The notes: generated by a model from the letters alone, not told the origin. Positions 49,563 to 61,758 are shown, numbered from the stretch's first letter. The stretch is DNA of 64,000 bases from Sinomonas notoginsengisoli (GCF_021554725.1 NZ_JAIZDP010000001.1:620001-684000), one strand, 5' to 3'. Numbers and translations are program-made.

Positions 49563-52073
49563 TTATGCAACCATCTGCCGCAGGATTCTCATCCGGTGGC
49601 GCATTGTCAGGCCCGGCAGATAAGCCTGCGCGAGGGCCTGCCCGATGGCTGGGAGTTGGAGCGGATCCTGATAATACATATACAGTGAGTGGTATTCGGG
49701 TTGAAACCGTGACTTGAACTTCGCAAGCGACCGGAAGCCGTAGACAGGCTCCAAGGCATGTCCCACAGCGTTCAGGAGCCCCGAGAGAAGCTCATCCCCG
49801 GCATCGACTTCAGCACGCTCGCTTGCCGGATCGGCCGCGAGCGGCGAGCCGGAGAGCGAGATCCATTCGACACTATTACGCAGCTCCGTGACGGCCGAGG
49901 CGATGAGGAATTCCATGACGCCTGAGAAGGCGCCCGGTCCACGGCGCATGAAGTCCAGGGTCCAGCCCACCACCCGGTTCTCCTCGAACACCGGCAGCCA
50001 GCTCGTGACGGCGTGGATCTTCCCGTCCCCGTCCATGGCCAGGCAGACCAGCACCTCAGGGTCGTCGATCTCGTCGAGTCCTCCGAGGGTGAACCCCATG
50101 TCGGGCAAGGCCTTCTGGGCTGACCATTCCTCCGAAAGCGCGCTGAGCTGCTGGCGCTGCGACGGCGAGAGCAGGTGGTACCGCGTCCACACCGCCCGCA
50201 CTCCGAGCTTTCCGGCCTTGTTCACGGCGGTGCGGACGTTCTGCCACTCCTTGCCGACGAACTCGAGTTCACGCACCGACAGGCGGGTCTCCTGCGCCAC
50301 CTCGACGCGGTGGAAGCCCCTCGAGCGGAACGTCGGCCACAGGTCGCCCGAGAGTGAGTAGAAGCAGGGTACGAGTGCATGCTCGGCGCAATGCGCTATG
50401 AATTCCCCGACAGCTGCTGGCCCTCTGCCCGGCGCACCGATGGGCCCGGCGACCGAGAGCGCGACTCGGCCGTGCAGTTGGAACGCGAGTCCCGCCGTAG
50501 CATGGCTGTCGAACCAGAATTGGTTGGGTGGCCAGAGCGTCATCCATGAGAGCGAGCCTCCACCCCGGCGCACAAGGCTGCGCGCCAAGTGGAGGCTGTC
50601 ATCCCGAGCACCCAGCGACTGGCGTCCCTTCAGCACCACGACCGCCACGAGGATCAGGCCCACGAGCCACAGGATGAGTCCGCTGTGGGTGAACAGCCAG
50701 AGCTCAGCGGCACTCCGGTTCCGGAACACCACCTCGTAGCTGTTGGGGATCGGCGATGGGAGGTACTGGCGGACGAGCTCTGTCAGGAGTCCCCAGACAG
50801 AGTCGCGGCGGCCCAGTCCTCCCCCCTGCCACCACAGCACTGTGTAGGTGAGCACGAGTCCTCCGGCCACCACGGCCGCTACACCACCCAGGCGCCGCCG
50901 CATGCCCCTCGCCGTCTCGACCGGAAACAAGTTGCGGTTGAGCAGGAGCACCACGATGAGAGCCACCGCGGTCAGGGCAATGGGCAGGATGTGCACGAAC
51001 CCAGAGGCGAGGAGCGAGAAGCGCGGCCGCCGTGGCGAGGCCGGCATCCTCAAGAACAGTGCGAGGTAGCCGATGGCGAGGACGCCCACCGCAACCTGCA
51101 CGGCGACGGCCAGCCGCAGTGCCACGCTGCGACCGCGCCGGAGGCCCTCAGCGCATACCAGCAGGATGGCCATCGGCACGAGCGCCGTCACATATCCCTC
51201 CGGCGAGAGGAAGGCCGGCTGCGCCGCCTGAAGGCACCCAGCATCCACCGTACCCCCGCAGTCCTGCTGCAGCTGGACCAGGGCGGGCATCGGGTTGAGC
51301 ACCATCTCCCGCACGAGCGCGAGCGGACCGGACGGGCTGAGCGAGAGCGCGGTGAGGACCGGGCCGACCGCTGCGAGGGTGACGATGACCACGATGATGT
51401 TCCGGCGCTCGCGGACGGATGGAACGACCAGGTGTGGTGGGTCGTGACGCCGGCCTCTGAACCACCAGGAGGCAACGATCCCGAGCGAGGCCCCGATGAG
51501 ACCAAGGACGGTCTCCGAGTGGCCCACATACAGCGTGAGCATCGCCGCGATCCCCACGACCGCTGTCCGGAGTCGGCGCCGCCAGAGGATCCCAAGCGAT
51601 GGGCTCGCGGCCATGGCGGTAAAGAGCGCGGCCGGGTAAGGCCCCAGGACCGGGTCCTCTACCATCGAACCCAGCCAGCCGTCCCCGCCAATCCGGGCAA
51701 GCTGCGTGAGCGCGAAGAAGACCGTGACCGATGCGAAGTCGCCGACGAAGAACAGGGCTGCGGCCTTCAGCGTTCCGTAAGCTGTCTCCGCCACGGGAAC
51801 GAGCACGCCGACCACCACGGTCGCGGCGAGGTAGGCGAGCGGATTCGTGACGAAGAAGATCGACGTCATCGCTGCCCACCACTGGCCCGACTGCAGCGAG
51901 CCGAGGTCGCCGCCCACCACGTCGAGGACCTCCGGCGACGGACCGGACAGGATGCTGCCCGTGGCCAGACCGGCAATCCACATGGCCGCGATGACAGAGA
52001 GCGTGAAGGGGACTCGCCGGGCACCGCGCAACGCGGCCTTCCCCGGCGACACCAGGGCGGAGGGCCCGATCAT
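49563..52073 (-). CDS. Membrane protein with C-terminal DUF2156 (aminoacyl-phosphatidylglycerol synthase-like)
   Basis: 836 aa from ATG 52073, chosen for its ATGA overlap with the esterase stop; ATG 52085 would add 4 residues. A six-helix N-terminal part with a rhomboid-like look (QWWAAMTSIFF, YVGHSETVLGLIGASLG) is followed by further membrane helices to about residue 500. A soluble DUF2156 domain then runs from about 520 to 830, with family motifs such as WPPNQFWFDSHATAGLAFQ in part and WTLDFMRRGPGAFSGVMEFL in part. DUF2156 is the MprF catalytic GNAT-like domain, so lipid aminoacylation is likely (inference). Confidence 0.82.
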   Translation of the reverse strand: MIGPSALVSPGKAALRGARRVPFTLSVIAAMWIAGLATGSILSGPSPEVLDVVGGDLGSLQSGQWWAAMTSIFFVTNPLAYLAATVVVGVLVPVAETAYGTLKAAALFFVGDFASVTVFFALTQLARIGGDGWLGSMVEDPVLGPYPAALFTAMAASPSLGILWRRRLRTAVVGIAAMLTLYVGHSETVLGLIGASLGIVASWWFRGRRHDPPHLVVPSVRERRNIIVVIVTLAAVGPVLTALSLSPSGPLALVREMVLNPMPALVQLQQDCGGTVDAGCLQAAQPAFLSPEGYVTALVPMAILLVCAEGLRRGRSVALRLAVAVQVAVGVLAIGYLALFLRMPASPRRPRFSLLASGFVHILPIALTAVALIVVLLLNRNLFPVETARGMRRRLGGVAAVVAGGLVLTYTVLWWQGGGLGRRDSVWGLLTELVRQYLPSPIPNSYEVVFRNRSAAELWLFTHSGLILWLVGLILVAVVVLKGRQSLGARDDSLHLARSLVRRGGGSLSWMTLWPPNQFWFDSHATAGLAFQLHGRVALSVAGPIGAPGRGPAAVGEFIAHCAEHALVPCFYSLSGDLWPTFRSRGFHRVEVAQETRLSVRELEFVGKEWQNVRTAVNKAGKLGVRAVWTRYHLLSPSQRQQLSALSEEWSAQKALPDMGFTLGGLDEIDDPEVLVCLAMDGDGKIHAVTSWLPVFEENRVVGWTLDFMRRGPGAFSGVMEFLIASAVTELRNSVEWISLSGSPLAADPASERAEVDAGDELLSGLLNAVGHALEPVYGFRSLAKFKSRFQPEYHSLYMYYQDPLQLPAIGQALAQAYLPGLTMRHRMRILRQMVA

Positions 52074-53389
52074 GGCAGCCGCCATCGCGTCGCGAGCATG
52101 TCAAGGCCTACGGGAATCGCCTTGGCAATCATTTCCCACGAATGGGCCTCGCCCGGCACGAACTCCTCGTGCACCTCGGCGCCACCGCCTCGGGCCTGTT
52201 TCGCGATGACGTCTGCTTGGGCCATGAAGTCAGGATCCCGCCTGCCGGCCGCGAGGAAAAGGAATTGGCCCTCATGACCGCCCTCTGCGAAGAAATGGGC
52301 GGGGACCTGCGCCTCGAAGGCGGCCTCGTCGCCGTCGAACGCAGTGTCGATCGTCTTGCGGCGCTCCTTGGCCAGCGCAGGCTCCTTTTCGGCCCCGAAT
52401 CCGAGCGCGGAGCTGAACAGCTCGGGGTGCTGGGCCAGCAGCTGGACGGCGCATGTGCCGCCGAAGGAGAACCCGCCCGCGGCCCAATGGGTGGGATCCT
52501 TCGCCACCGTGAGGTGCTCCTTGATCCATGGGACAACGTCCTGGGTGAGGTAGGTTTCGACCTTGCCGAGTTTGGTGTCCATGCAGAGCGTGTTGTTGCT
52601 CGGCGTCCCGATCGGATCCACGACCACGGCGACGGGGGCAACGCCGCCGTGCTTCGCGGCGAGCCGGTCCATCGTGGCCCTGAGCCTGCCCCCTGAGAGC
52701 CAGTCCGAGGGATTGCCCGGCTGGCCCGCCATGAGGACGAGGACCGGCAGCTCGGGCCGAGGCACGGCGAAGTATGCAGGCGGCATGTACACGTAGGCGT
52801 CTCGGGCGGAGAACCCGGACGCCGCGTTGGGGAGGTGGACCTTGCGGAGTTCGCCATTGTCGGGGAGGTCCGCCGGCGCCCTCCAATCGGCCAGGGGCAC
52901 AGAAGCTGCGCCTGCGCGCTCGAGTGCCTGGCTCATCGGCTGGATGCGGTTCACCGAGACCCCCGCGAGATCCGCGATAGTCAGATTGAGGCCGAAGTAT
53001 GCGTTGACCTGCTGGGCGGACAGGAGCACTGCGGCAACCACGGAAACGACTGCGGCCGCTCGACGGCCCCATGCGCGTCGGGCCGCACCGAGCCTGATAA
53101 TTCCGACGAGGCCCAGCACCACCCCGAGAATGCCGACACCCGACCAGAAGAGCACCTCGGGCGGCAGGTCCTCCGGGAAGATAGACAGGACATCGACGAT
53201 CAGCCAATGGAGCACCAGTGTCGCAGCCACCGCGAAGGCCGCCGATGCGACTGCCAGGATCGCACCGCGGGCACGGGGCCGGGGCACCAGGACGAGGGCC
53301 GCGAGGAATGCCAGGCCGGCAATTCCCAGCACCCAGCATGCGACAGCCACGGGCCCGTCGACGACGCGCAGCTCGTAAAGCCAGTCCAT
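52070..53389 (-). CDS. Membrane-anchored esterase (D-family, mycolyltransferase-like fold)
   Basis: 439 aa. Four N-terminal hydrophobic segments (about 15-35, 40-60, 75-100 and 108-130) are followed by an exterior esterase domain. Nucleophile Ser lies in GGFSFGGTCA (about 317) and a C-terminal His in PGEAHSWE. The order and VYMPPAYF segment resemble antigen-85/esterase D-type enzymes. TGAGG precedes the ATG. It lies between DUF2550 and DUF2156 genes, so envelope modification is plausible. Confidence 0.82.
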   Translation of the reverse strand: MDWLYELRVVDGPVAVACWVLGIAGLAFLAALVLVPRPRARGAILAVASAAFAVAATLVLHWLIVDVLSIFPEDLPPEVLFWSGVGILGVVLGLVGIIRLGAARRAWGRRAAAVVSVVAAVLLSAQQVNAYFGLNLTIADLAGVSVNRIQPMSQALERAGAASVPLADWRAPADLPDNGELRKVHLPNAASGFSARDAYVYMPPAYFAVPRPELPVLVLMAGQPGNPSDWLSGGRLRATMDRLAAKHGGVAPVAVVVDPIGTPSNNTLCMDTKLGKVETYLTQDVVPWIKEHLTVAKDPTHWAAGGFSFGGTCAVQLLAQHPELFSSALGFGAEKEPALAKERRKTIDTAFDGDEAAFEAQVPAHFFAEGGHEGQFLFLAAGRRDPDFMAQADVIAKQARGGGAEVHEEFVPGEAHSWEMIAKAIPVGLDMLATRWRLP

Positions 53390-53396
53390 CCCGGCC

Positions 53397-53828
53397 TCAG
53401 CGCCACGTTCCGATGCCGATGACCGGTCCGGCTTCAAGCCAGGACGCCAGACCTGCGTAGGCACTGAAGTCCATCGCAAAGCGGACCGTCTCGCTGAGGT
53501 ACTTCAGCTCGACGACGACGACATCAGCCTGAACACGTGTGCGCTCGGACTCCGTCGGGGCCCTCCGTCCGAGCAGTTCGAGTGAACTGCGGGTGAACCG
53601 ATGCCGGGGCACCGGGCTGAGGGAGAGCAGATTGAACCATTCGAGTTCAGTGTCCTGATAACGGCAAACCCCCATCCGCCACGGCCCGGAGGCCATGGAG
53701 ATGGAGGCATCAACCGTCCCCAGGGTGCGCCGCAGGACGAACCGGCGCACCCCGAGGGCGCACAGCATCGCTGCGAGGAGCAGGAAGACCGCTGCCAGGA
53801 CGATGAACGGAAGGGCAGAATCGTCCAT
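53397..53828 (-). CDS. DUF2550 protein
   Basis: 143 aa. One N-terminal transmembrane helix (about 5-25) followed by a soluble domain with GPWRMGVCRYQDTELEWFNLLS-like DUF2550 residues (split at about 58-76). This family is conserved directly downstream of atpC in actinobacteria, as here. Function unknown. TAGCCT 7 bases upstream sets ATG 53828. Confidence 0.85.
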   Translation of the reverse strand: MDDSALPFIVLAAVFLLLAAMLCALGVRRFVLRRTLGTVDASISMASGPWRMGVCRYQDTELEWFNLLSLSPVPRHRFTRSSLELLGRRAPTESERTRVQADVVVVELKYLSETVRFAMDFSAYAGLASWLEAGPVIGIGTWR

Positions 53829-53835
53829 CGAGGTC

Positions 53836-53841
53836 AGGCTA
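53836..53841 (-). promoter_or_regulatory. Leaderless -10 box of the DUF2550 gene, overlapping the atpC stop
   Basis: TAGCCT on the minus strand ends 7 bases before ATG 53828. Its TAG is the atpC stop codon (53839-53841). Confidence 0.5.
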
Positions 53842-54120
53842 ACGGGTTCCCGCGGCCGATTCGCCGATCTGGGCGTTGTCGGCGACAATCACGACTCGGT
53901 CGGAGTCGACCGAGAAGAACCCGCCGTCGACCGTCGCCGTAATCCTCGAGCCGGAGGCCGGCTCGATCACAATGTCACCCGCATGCATAATCGCGAGGAC
54001 GGGAGTGTGGCCCGGAAGAATCCCGATTTCCCCGTCCGCTGTGCGGGCCTTGACCATCTTCGCCGGGCCAGACCACACGAAGTGGTCCGCCGCGACGATC
54101 TCGACCTCGAGCTCAGCCAT
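53839..54120 (-). CDS. atpC: ATP synthase epsilon subunit
   Basis: 93 aa, the short actinobacterial epsilon consisting mostly of the N-terminal beta-sandwich (MVKARTADGEIGILPGHTPVLAI) without the full C-terminal helical hairpin. It couples rotation of the central stalk. It follows atpD by 1 base. Confidence 0.95.
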   Translation of the reverse strand: MAELEVEIVAADHFVWSGPAKMVKARTADGEIGILPGHTPVLAIMHAGDIVIEPASGSRITATVDGGFFSVDSDRVVIVADNAQIGESAAGTR

Positions 54121-54121
54121 G

Positions 54122-55609
<1,488 letters not shown>

Positions 55610-55640
55610 CTATCGGTGGGTGCTCGTACGGACCGTGCGC

Positions 55641-56531
55641 TCAGGCACTGAGCGCGTCCGCGCCAGCGATGATCTCGGTCAGCTCTTGCGTGATCTCCGC
55701 CTGCCGGGCGGTGTTGCGCAGTCGCGTGTACTTCTTGATCAGGTCGGTCGCGTTGTCGCCCGCGTTCTTCATGGCACGCTGGCGCGAGGCGAGCTCGCTG
55801 GCGGCGGCCTGCAGCATCGCCGCGAAGATCCGCGACTCGATGTAGCGCGGGAGTAGCGCGTCGAGCACCTGCTCGGGCTCGGGCTCGTACTCGTAGAGCG
55901 GCAGGATCTCGTTCGGGTCCGCCACGTACTCCTCGACGACCTCGAGGGGAAGCAGCCGGATCACGGTGGGTTCCTGCACCACCATCGACTTGAACTGGGT
56001 GTAGACGACATGGATCTCGTCGACCCCGCCGTCCTCATAGCGCTCAGCGAAGGCCTCGAGGAGCACCTTGCTGATCTCGCGTGCGGTCGAGAATTCTGGA
56101 TTGTCGGTTCCGCCAGTCCACACCCGCACGTAGTCGCGGTTGCGGAAGTCGAAGTAGGCTTGGCCCTTGCGGCCGACGATGTAGCTGGACACCTCTTTGC
56201 CCTCTCCGCGGAGGAGCTCGGCAAGGGACTCGCCCTGCTTCAGGATGCTGGCCGAGTAGGCGCCGGCCTGGCCCCGGTCTGCCGTGAGGACCAGCACCGC
56301 CGCGCGCCGCACCTGCGTGGGTTCGGTGGTCAGCGGGTGGTCGATCTCGGACGAAGAGGAGACAGCAGAAACGGCGCGAGTAATGGCATTCGCGTACGGC
56401 AGGGAAGCGGCCACGCGGGCACGCGCCTTGCCGATGCGGGAGGTAGCAATCAGCTCCATCGCCTTGAACATCTTGCGCATCGACGACGTCGAGGCAATCT
56501 TCTGGCGGTAGACCCGGATCTGGGCTCCCAT
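55641..56531 (-). CDS. atpG: ATP synthase gamma subunit
   Basis: 296 aa central rotor. N-terminal [30 protein letters not shown] and C-terminal [17 protein letters not shown] with [15 protein letters not shown] are the conserved helices. AAAGGAC precedes ATG 56531. A loop at about 190-220 with acidic residues is typical of actinobacteria. Confidence 0.97.
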   Translation of the reverse strand: MGAQIRVYRQKIASTSSMRKMFKAMELIATSRIGKARARVAASLPYANAITRAVSAVSSSSEIDHPLTTEPTQVRRAAVLVLTADRGQAGAYSASILKQGESLAELLRGEGKEVSSYIVGRKGQAYFDFRNRDYVRVWTGGTDNPEFSTAREISKVLLEAFAERYEDGGVDEIHVVYTQFKSMVVQEPTVIRLLPLEVVEEYVADPNEILPLYEYEPEPEQVLDALLPRYIESRIFAAMLQAAASELASRQRAMKNAGDNATDLIKKYTRLRNTARQAEITQELTEIIAGADALSA

Positions 56532-56608
56532 TCTTGTCCTTTCCTCACCCTCGCTGACTGGCCGGGTCGGTGCCATGGGCCCCGACCCAGCCGATCAGCC
56601 GCAGGGAA

Positions 56609-58246
56609 TCAGCGCTTCTGCTTGACGATCTTTTCCTGGTTGACATCGCCCTCGGCAAGAGCGGCGTGCTCTTCGTGGCCGGCGCCGACCAGCTGGTTGT
56701 CGCCCTCGCCGAAGAAGCCCTTCTTGAAGTCCGTCACCGCGGTCTTGAGGGCCTCGACGGTGTCGTCCTCGAGCTTGCCGGTCTGGGCGAGCGTCGTCAG
56801 GATCGAGGTCTTGCGCTTGAGGTAGTCAAGGAAGTCGGCCTCGAAGCGACGGACGTCCTCGACAGGGACGTCGTCCAGATAGCCGCGGGTGCCGGCCCAG
56901 ATGGAGACGACCTGCTCCTCGACGGGGTAGGGGTTGTGCTGGCCCTGCTTGAGCAGCTCCATGAGGCGGGCGCCACGGGTGAGCTGCTGACGCGACGCGG
57001 CGTCAAGGTCCGACGCGAACATCGCGAACGCCTGCATGTCGCGGTACTGCGCGAGGTCCAGTTTGAGCGTGCCCGAGACCGCCTTCATCGACTTGACCTG
57101 AGCGGCGCCACCGACTCGGGAGACGGAGATGCCGACATCCACCGCGGGGCGCTGGTTCGCATTGAACAGGTCCGACTGGAGGAAGATCTGGCCGTCCGTG
57201 ATGGAAATGACGTTGGTCGGGATGTACGCCGAGACGTCGTTCGCCTTGGTCTCGATGATGGGGAGGCCAGTCATCGAGCCAGCACCGAGCTCGTCCGAGA
57301 GCTTCGCGCAGCGCTCGAGCAGGCGGGAGTGCAGGTAGAACACGTCACCCGGGTAGGCCTCGCGGCCCGGCGGCCGGCGCAGGAGGAGGGAGACGGCGCG
57401 GTAGGCCTCGGCCTGCTTCGAGAGGTCATCGAAGATGATGAGGACGTGCTTGCCCCCGTACATCCAGTGCTGGCCGATGGCGGAGCCGGCGTAAGGGGCG
57501 AGGTACTTGAAGCCGGCCGGATCGGACGCCGGCGAGGCCACGATCGTCGTGTACTCGAGGGCACCGTGGTCCTCGAGGGTCTGGCGCACGCCAGCGACCG
57601 TCGAAGCCTTCTGACCGATCGCGACGTAGATGCAGCGGACCTGCTTCGTGGCGTCGCCTGAAGCCCAGTTGGCCTTCTGGTTGATGATCGTGTCCACCGC
57701 GATGGCCGTCTTGCCGGTCTGCCGGTCACCGATGAGCAGCTGACGCTGGCCACGGCCGATCGGGATCATCGCGTCGATTGCCTTGAGGCCCGTCTGCATC
57801 GGCTCGTGGACCGACTTACGCTGTGTCACGCCCGGGGCCTGGAGCTCGAGCGCGCGGGTGGTCTCCGCGGCGATCGGCCCGAGGTCGTCGATCGGCGCAC
57901 CGAGCGGGTCGACCACGCGGCCCAGGAAGGCGTCCCCGACCGGCACCGAAAGGATCTGGCCGGTGCGGTGCACCTCCTGGCCCTCCTCGATACCGCCGAA
58001 GTCGCCGAGGATGATGACGCCGATTTCGCGGACGTCGAGGTTCTGGGCCAGGCCCAGGGTTCCGTCCTCGAAGCGGAGGAGCTCGTTCGCCATGACCGAG
58101 GGGAGGCCCTCGACACGGGCAATGCCGTCGCCGGCGGTGGTCACCCGACCGACCTCGACGCGCTCAGCCGTGCCAGGCTCGTAGGAAGCCGCGAAGTCGT
58201 TCAGCGCGCTGCGGACGTCGTCGGCATTGATGGTCAATTCGGCCAT
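56609..58246 (-). CDS. atpA: ATP synthase alpha subunit
   Basis: 545 aa regulatory/structural F1 subunit. P-loop GDRQTGKT at 173-180, [17 protein letters not shown] and the [11 protein letters not shown] segment are intact. The C-terminal extension of about 35 residues is typical of actinobacterial alpha subunits, where it can suppress ATP hydrolysis (known for mycobacteria). Confidence 0.98.
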   Translation of the reverse strand: MAELTINADDVRSALNDFAASYEPGTAERVEVGRVTTAGDGIARVEGLPSVMANELLRFEDGTLGLAQNLDVREIGVIILGDFGGIEEGQEVHRTGQILSVPVGDAFLGRVVDPLGAPIDDLGPIAAETTRALELQAPGVTQRKSVHEPMQTGLKAIDAMIPIGRGQRQLLIGDRQTGKTAIAVDTIINQKANWASGDATKQVRCIYVAIGQKASTVAGVRQTLEDHGALEYTTIVASPASDPAGFKYLAPYAGSAIGQHWMYGGKHVLIIFDDLSKQAEAYRAVSLLLRRPPGREAYPGDVFYLHSRLLERCAKLSDELGAGSMTGLPIIETKANDVSAYIPTNVISITDGQIFLQSDLFNANQRPAVDVGISVSRVGGAAQVKSMKAVSGTLKLDLAQYRDMQAFAMFASDLDAASRQQLTRGARLMELLKQGQHNPYPVEEQVVSIWAGTRGYLDDVPVEDVRRFEADFLDYLKRKTSILTTLAQTGKLEDDTVEALKTAVTDFKKGFFGEGDNQLVGAGHEEHAALAEGDVNQEKIVKQKR

Positions 58247-58336
58247 CTTGCAGTCCTGCTCTCTTGATTCTCGTGGTCACCGAAGAGCCGTACTGCCTGC
58301 GATGACCGAATTGTCTGATACAAGTGTGCTGATGCC

Positions 58337-59169
58337 TCAGCGTGCCTGCACGGCGAGCTGACGGCGCAGCTCGCCGAGCCTCGTCACCGTCGAGGCATCC
58401 AGCACCTCGTCGCCGACCGTCACGCGGACGCCGCCGACAAGCGACGGGTCCACGGTCGTGTTGATCTTGAGCTCGCGCCCGTAGAGGGCATTGAGCCCCC
58501 TCTGGAGCCGCTCAGCCTGCGCCCCGCTAAGGGGGCGAGCGACGGCGACGTCGGCGATCCACCGCTTCTGGCGCCCTGCGGCGAGGGAAGCGAACTTCTC
58601 GACGAGTGCAGTCGGCTTGCTCCCGCGGGGAGCCGTGACGGCCTGGCTGATGAGCAGCTTCGCCTCCTCGGAGACATCCGGCACGAGCCGGAGCGCGAGG
58701 GAACGCCTCGCCTCAGGCGAGGCCTGCTGCTCGGTCAAGGCCGACTGGACCTCGTGGCTCGACTCGACCGTGTGGTTGAAGGCGAACAGATCGTTCTGGA
58801 TCTTCTCCAGACCGCTGAGGCCGCTCGCGGAACCGGAGCCTTGCTCGGCCACAGCGATTGCCACCGTCGAGGCAAGGGTCTCGAGTGCATCGCTGACGTC
58901 GCGAGCGTCGGCCCAGCGCGAGGCGGCCAGCTTTGCCGTGATCTCCACGGCCTCAGCAGATGCCTTTCCCTCCAGCAGGCTCCGTACGAGCGCCGACTTC
59001 TCCGTGCCCTCGCGGGATGGATCGGTCAGCGCACGGCGAAGGCCGGCGGAGCTGTCAAGGACGCCCAGGATGCCGAAGAGCTCCCGCGCCAGCGACAGCG
59101 AGGCCGTGGGCAGCGTGGTCTCCAGGTCGGCCAGCGCGGCGGCCAGCGATTCGCTCGATACTCCTGCCA

Positions 59170-59170
<1 letters not shown>
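58337..59170 (-). CDS. atpH: ATP synthase delta subunit
   Basis: 277 aa. Peripheral-stalk OSCP-type subunit; C-terminal region PLSGAQAERLQRGLNALYGRE and VDPSLVGGVRVTVGDEVLDAS is diagnostic. It is longer than the Escherichia coli protein (177 aa) by an N-terminal extension common in actinobacteria. Start ATG 59170 overlaps the atpF stop by 1 base. Confidence 0.95.
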
Positions 59171-59742
<572 letters not shown>

Positions 59743-59780
59743 CTACTCGGTTCTGGCTGCGTGCGCCGTGTTCTGGAGGA

Positions 59781-59984
59781 TCAGAGCACGAAGGCGAACA
59801 CGAGGCCGAGGATCGCGAGCGCCTCGGTGAGCGCGAGGCCGAGGAAGGCGATCGGCTGGAGCACGCGCTGCGCCTCCGGCTGGCGGGCCACGCCGTTGAT
59901 GTAGGCCGCGAAGACGAGACCCACGCCGATGGCACCGCCGATGGCGGATAGACCGTAGCCGACGAGGTTGAGGTTGCCGGTCAT
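59781..59984 (-). CDS. atpE: ATP synthase c subunit
   Basis: 67 aa helical hairpin. Gly-rich first helix ([18 protein letters not shown]), polar loop ARQPEAQ and proton-binding Glu54 in the second helix ([10 protein letters not shown]). AAAGGA precedes the ATG. Confidence 0.98.
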   Translation of the reverse strand: MTGNLNLVGYGLSAIGGAIGVGLVFAAYINGVARQPEAQRVLQPIAFLGLALTEALAILGLVFAFVL

Positions 59985-60064
59985 TGTGTTCCTTTCAGGT
60001 TGCCCAGGCGGGCTGATTGAGTGTTCGGTTCATCCCCCGAAGGGGGGAAGTCTCAGGGGTGGAT

Positions 60065-60865
60065 TCAGTGCGCGTCCGCGTGGAGCGCGCCCTGGATGTA
60101 GATGGCGGTCAGAAGGGTGAAGACGTACGCCTGCAGGACCATGATCAGCGCCTCGAGCATGTACATCGCGGTCGCGCCGACGAGTACGAGGAGCGAGGTG
60201 CCCTTGAGCAGGACGCTCTCCTGCGCGATGAGGAATGCGATGCCGGAGCCGGCGAGGGCAACCACGAGGTGCCCGGCAAGCATGGTCGCGAAGAGACGGA
60301 GGCTGTGCGTCATCGGGCGGACGATGAAGTTCGAGATGATCTCGATGGGGACGACGATTGGCAGGATGTACCACGGCACGCCTGCCGGGACGACGGTGAG
60401 CTTGATGAACCGCGCGCCGAACTTGCGCAGGCCGACGCCGATCCAGGTCACGTAGACGAGGGCAGCAAGGAAGTAGGCGCCGCCGACGTGCGACATCGTG
60501 GGGAGCTGGAAGAACGGGATCGCGCCGTAGATGTTGTTGACCAGGATGAAGAAGAACAGCGCGAAGAGCAGTGGCACGAACTTCATGAAGTCGCGGCCGC
60601 CGATGATGTCCTTGCCGATCGAGTTGCGCACGAACCCGTACAGGTACTCGCCCGCGAACTGGAGCTTGCCGGGGACGAGCTGGCCCCTGCGGGACGCAAC
60701 GAGGAAGAACCAGGCGATGAAGACGACGGAGAGCAGGACCATCAGCATCTGCTTCGAGAAGCCTTCAGCTGCGCCCCACGGGAAGATGGCCGGGAGGTGC
60801 ATTTCCTCGAGAGTGGGCGGGGTGAAGGCGCCGGTGTCATCGGCCGGAAGCGTGAGCGGGGTCAA
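60065..60865 (-). CDS. atpB: ATP synthase a subunit
   Basis: 266 aa with about six membrane helices. The essential Arg lies in MTHSLRLFATMLAGH, the proton half-channel segment. I chose TTG 60865 because AGAGGA lies 6 bases upstream and the protein then begins MTPLTLPADDTGAFTPP, matching family starts; there is no ATG before the conserved region except far upstream at 61030, which would overlap the next gene. Confidence 0.94.
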   Translation of the reverse strand: MTPLTLPADDTGAFTPPTLEEMHLPAIFPWGAAEGFSKQMLMVLLSVVFIAWFFLVASRRGQLVPGKLQFAGEYLYGFVRNSIGKDIIGGRDFMKFVPLLFALFFFILVNNIYGAIPFFQLPTMSHVGGAYFLAALVYVTWIGVGLRKFGARFIKLTVVPAGVPWYILPIVVPIEIISNFIVRPMTHSLRLFATMLAGHLVVALAGSGIAFLIAQESVLLKGTSLLVLVGATAMYMLEALIMVLQAYVFTLLTAIYIQGALHADAH

Positions 60866-60953
60866 CGCGATTCCTCTCTGCAGTGTCCATCGTCGGGCAG
60901 ATGCCGGGGCGAGTAGCTTTCGACCCCCACATGTGAAATTTTCGGGTGCTCCA

Positions 60954-61244
60954 TCAGCGACGTTCCGTCTCGGCGTCGTCCCCTGAGCCCTGAGGCTCGC
61001 CAGAGCTCTTTCGGTGCGTGAGGAGCCCATGCTTCATGGTCAGGTAGATGCCACCGGCAATCCCCACCAGAGCGCCAACGAGCACAAGCCAGCGCGTTTT
61101 CAGGAGATTGTCCAGCCCCCACCCTATCAAACTCCAGACAACGATCCCGCCAATTACATAGCTGAAGACCGCCATCCCGGAGTTGTAGCCGCGGTCACCC
61201 TCGGGGGCGCCGGAAGGCCTGTTCGCCGGGTTCTTCTCAGGCAT
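60954..61244 (-). CDS. AtpZ/AtpI-like small membrane protein
   Basis: 96 aa. Two transmembrane helices (about 24-46 and 50-70; GGIVVWSLIGWGLDNLLKT is typical of AtpZ) and a charged C-terminus. It probably assists c-ring assembly or Mg uptake with AtpI (family inference). Its start overlaps the preceding gene by 8 bases. Confidence 0.82.
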   Translation of the reverse strand: MPEKNPANRPSGAPEGDRGYNSGMAVFSYVIGGIVVWSLIGWGLDNLLKTRWLVLVGALVGIAGGIYLTMKHGLLTHRKSSGEPQGSGDDAETERR

Positions 61245-61758
61245 GGGGGCCCTCCTGGCCGGACGACGGCGCCGCGTCTGACCGCCCGCTGCCGGTAGGG
61301 GGTACGTCGTCGAAGATCTGCAGCCGGAGGCGGCTGAACGCGAGAACTTCGACTGTCTGCCAGATCACCACCGTGGCGATTCCAGCCGCTCCGAACCAGG
61401 GGCCAGCCACCCATGCGGGCTTGCCGAGCCACAGCAGGAGTGCGGCGAATCCCACGACCTTGAGCACGTAGACGACCGCGAAGACGCCGATCGCCCCCGA
61501 GGGGTTGTTGCGTCCCGCGAAGTGGCCGGCAATGAGGCTCAGCGCGAAGAAGGCGATCACGATTCCGGCGGCGAAGAGCACGCTGCCAGCCGCGCCGGGG
61601 CCCGAGGCGACGAGTCCCGCGATCGCCAGCAGGATCGCCCCTGCCGCCGAGGCCGCCGAGGATGTGGCGGCGAGGCCGAGCCATGGAGTCCGCCCGCCGC
61701 CGGATCCGCCGACGCGGGGACGGCCGACGAAGCCGAACTTGCGCATCATAGGGTCCAT
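61237..61758 (-). CDS. ATP synthase protein I-like membrane protein
   Basis: 173 aa with four hydrophobic segments (about 28-50, 56-78, 88-110 and 118-140). First gene of the ATP synthase operon, in the position of atpI. ATG 61758 and ATG 61746 are both possible starts; neither has a clear Shine-Dalgarno. Sequence similarity to classic AtpI is weak, so the call rests mainly on position and topology. Confidence 0.72.
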   Translation of the reverse strand: MDPMMRKFGFVGRPRVGGSGGGRTPWLGLAATSSAASAAGAILLAIAGLVASGPGAAGSVLFAAGIVIAFFALSLIAGHFAGRNNPSGAIGVFAVVYVLKVVGFAALLLWLGKPAWVAGPWFGAAGIATVVIWQTVEVLAFSRLRLQIFDDVPPTGSGRSDAAPSSGQEGPHA

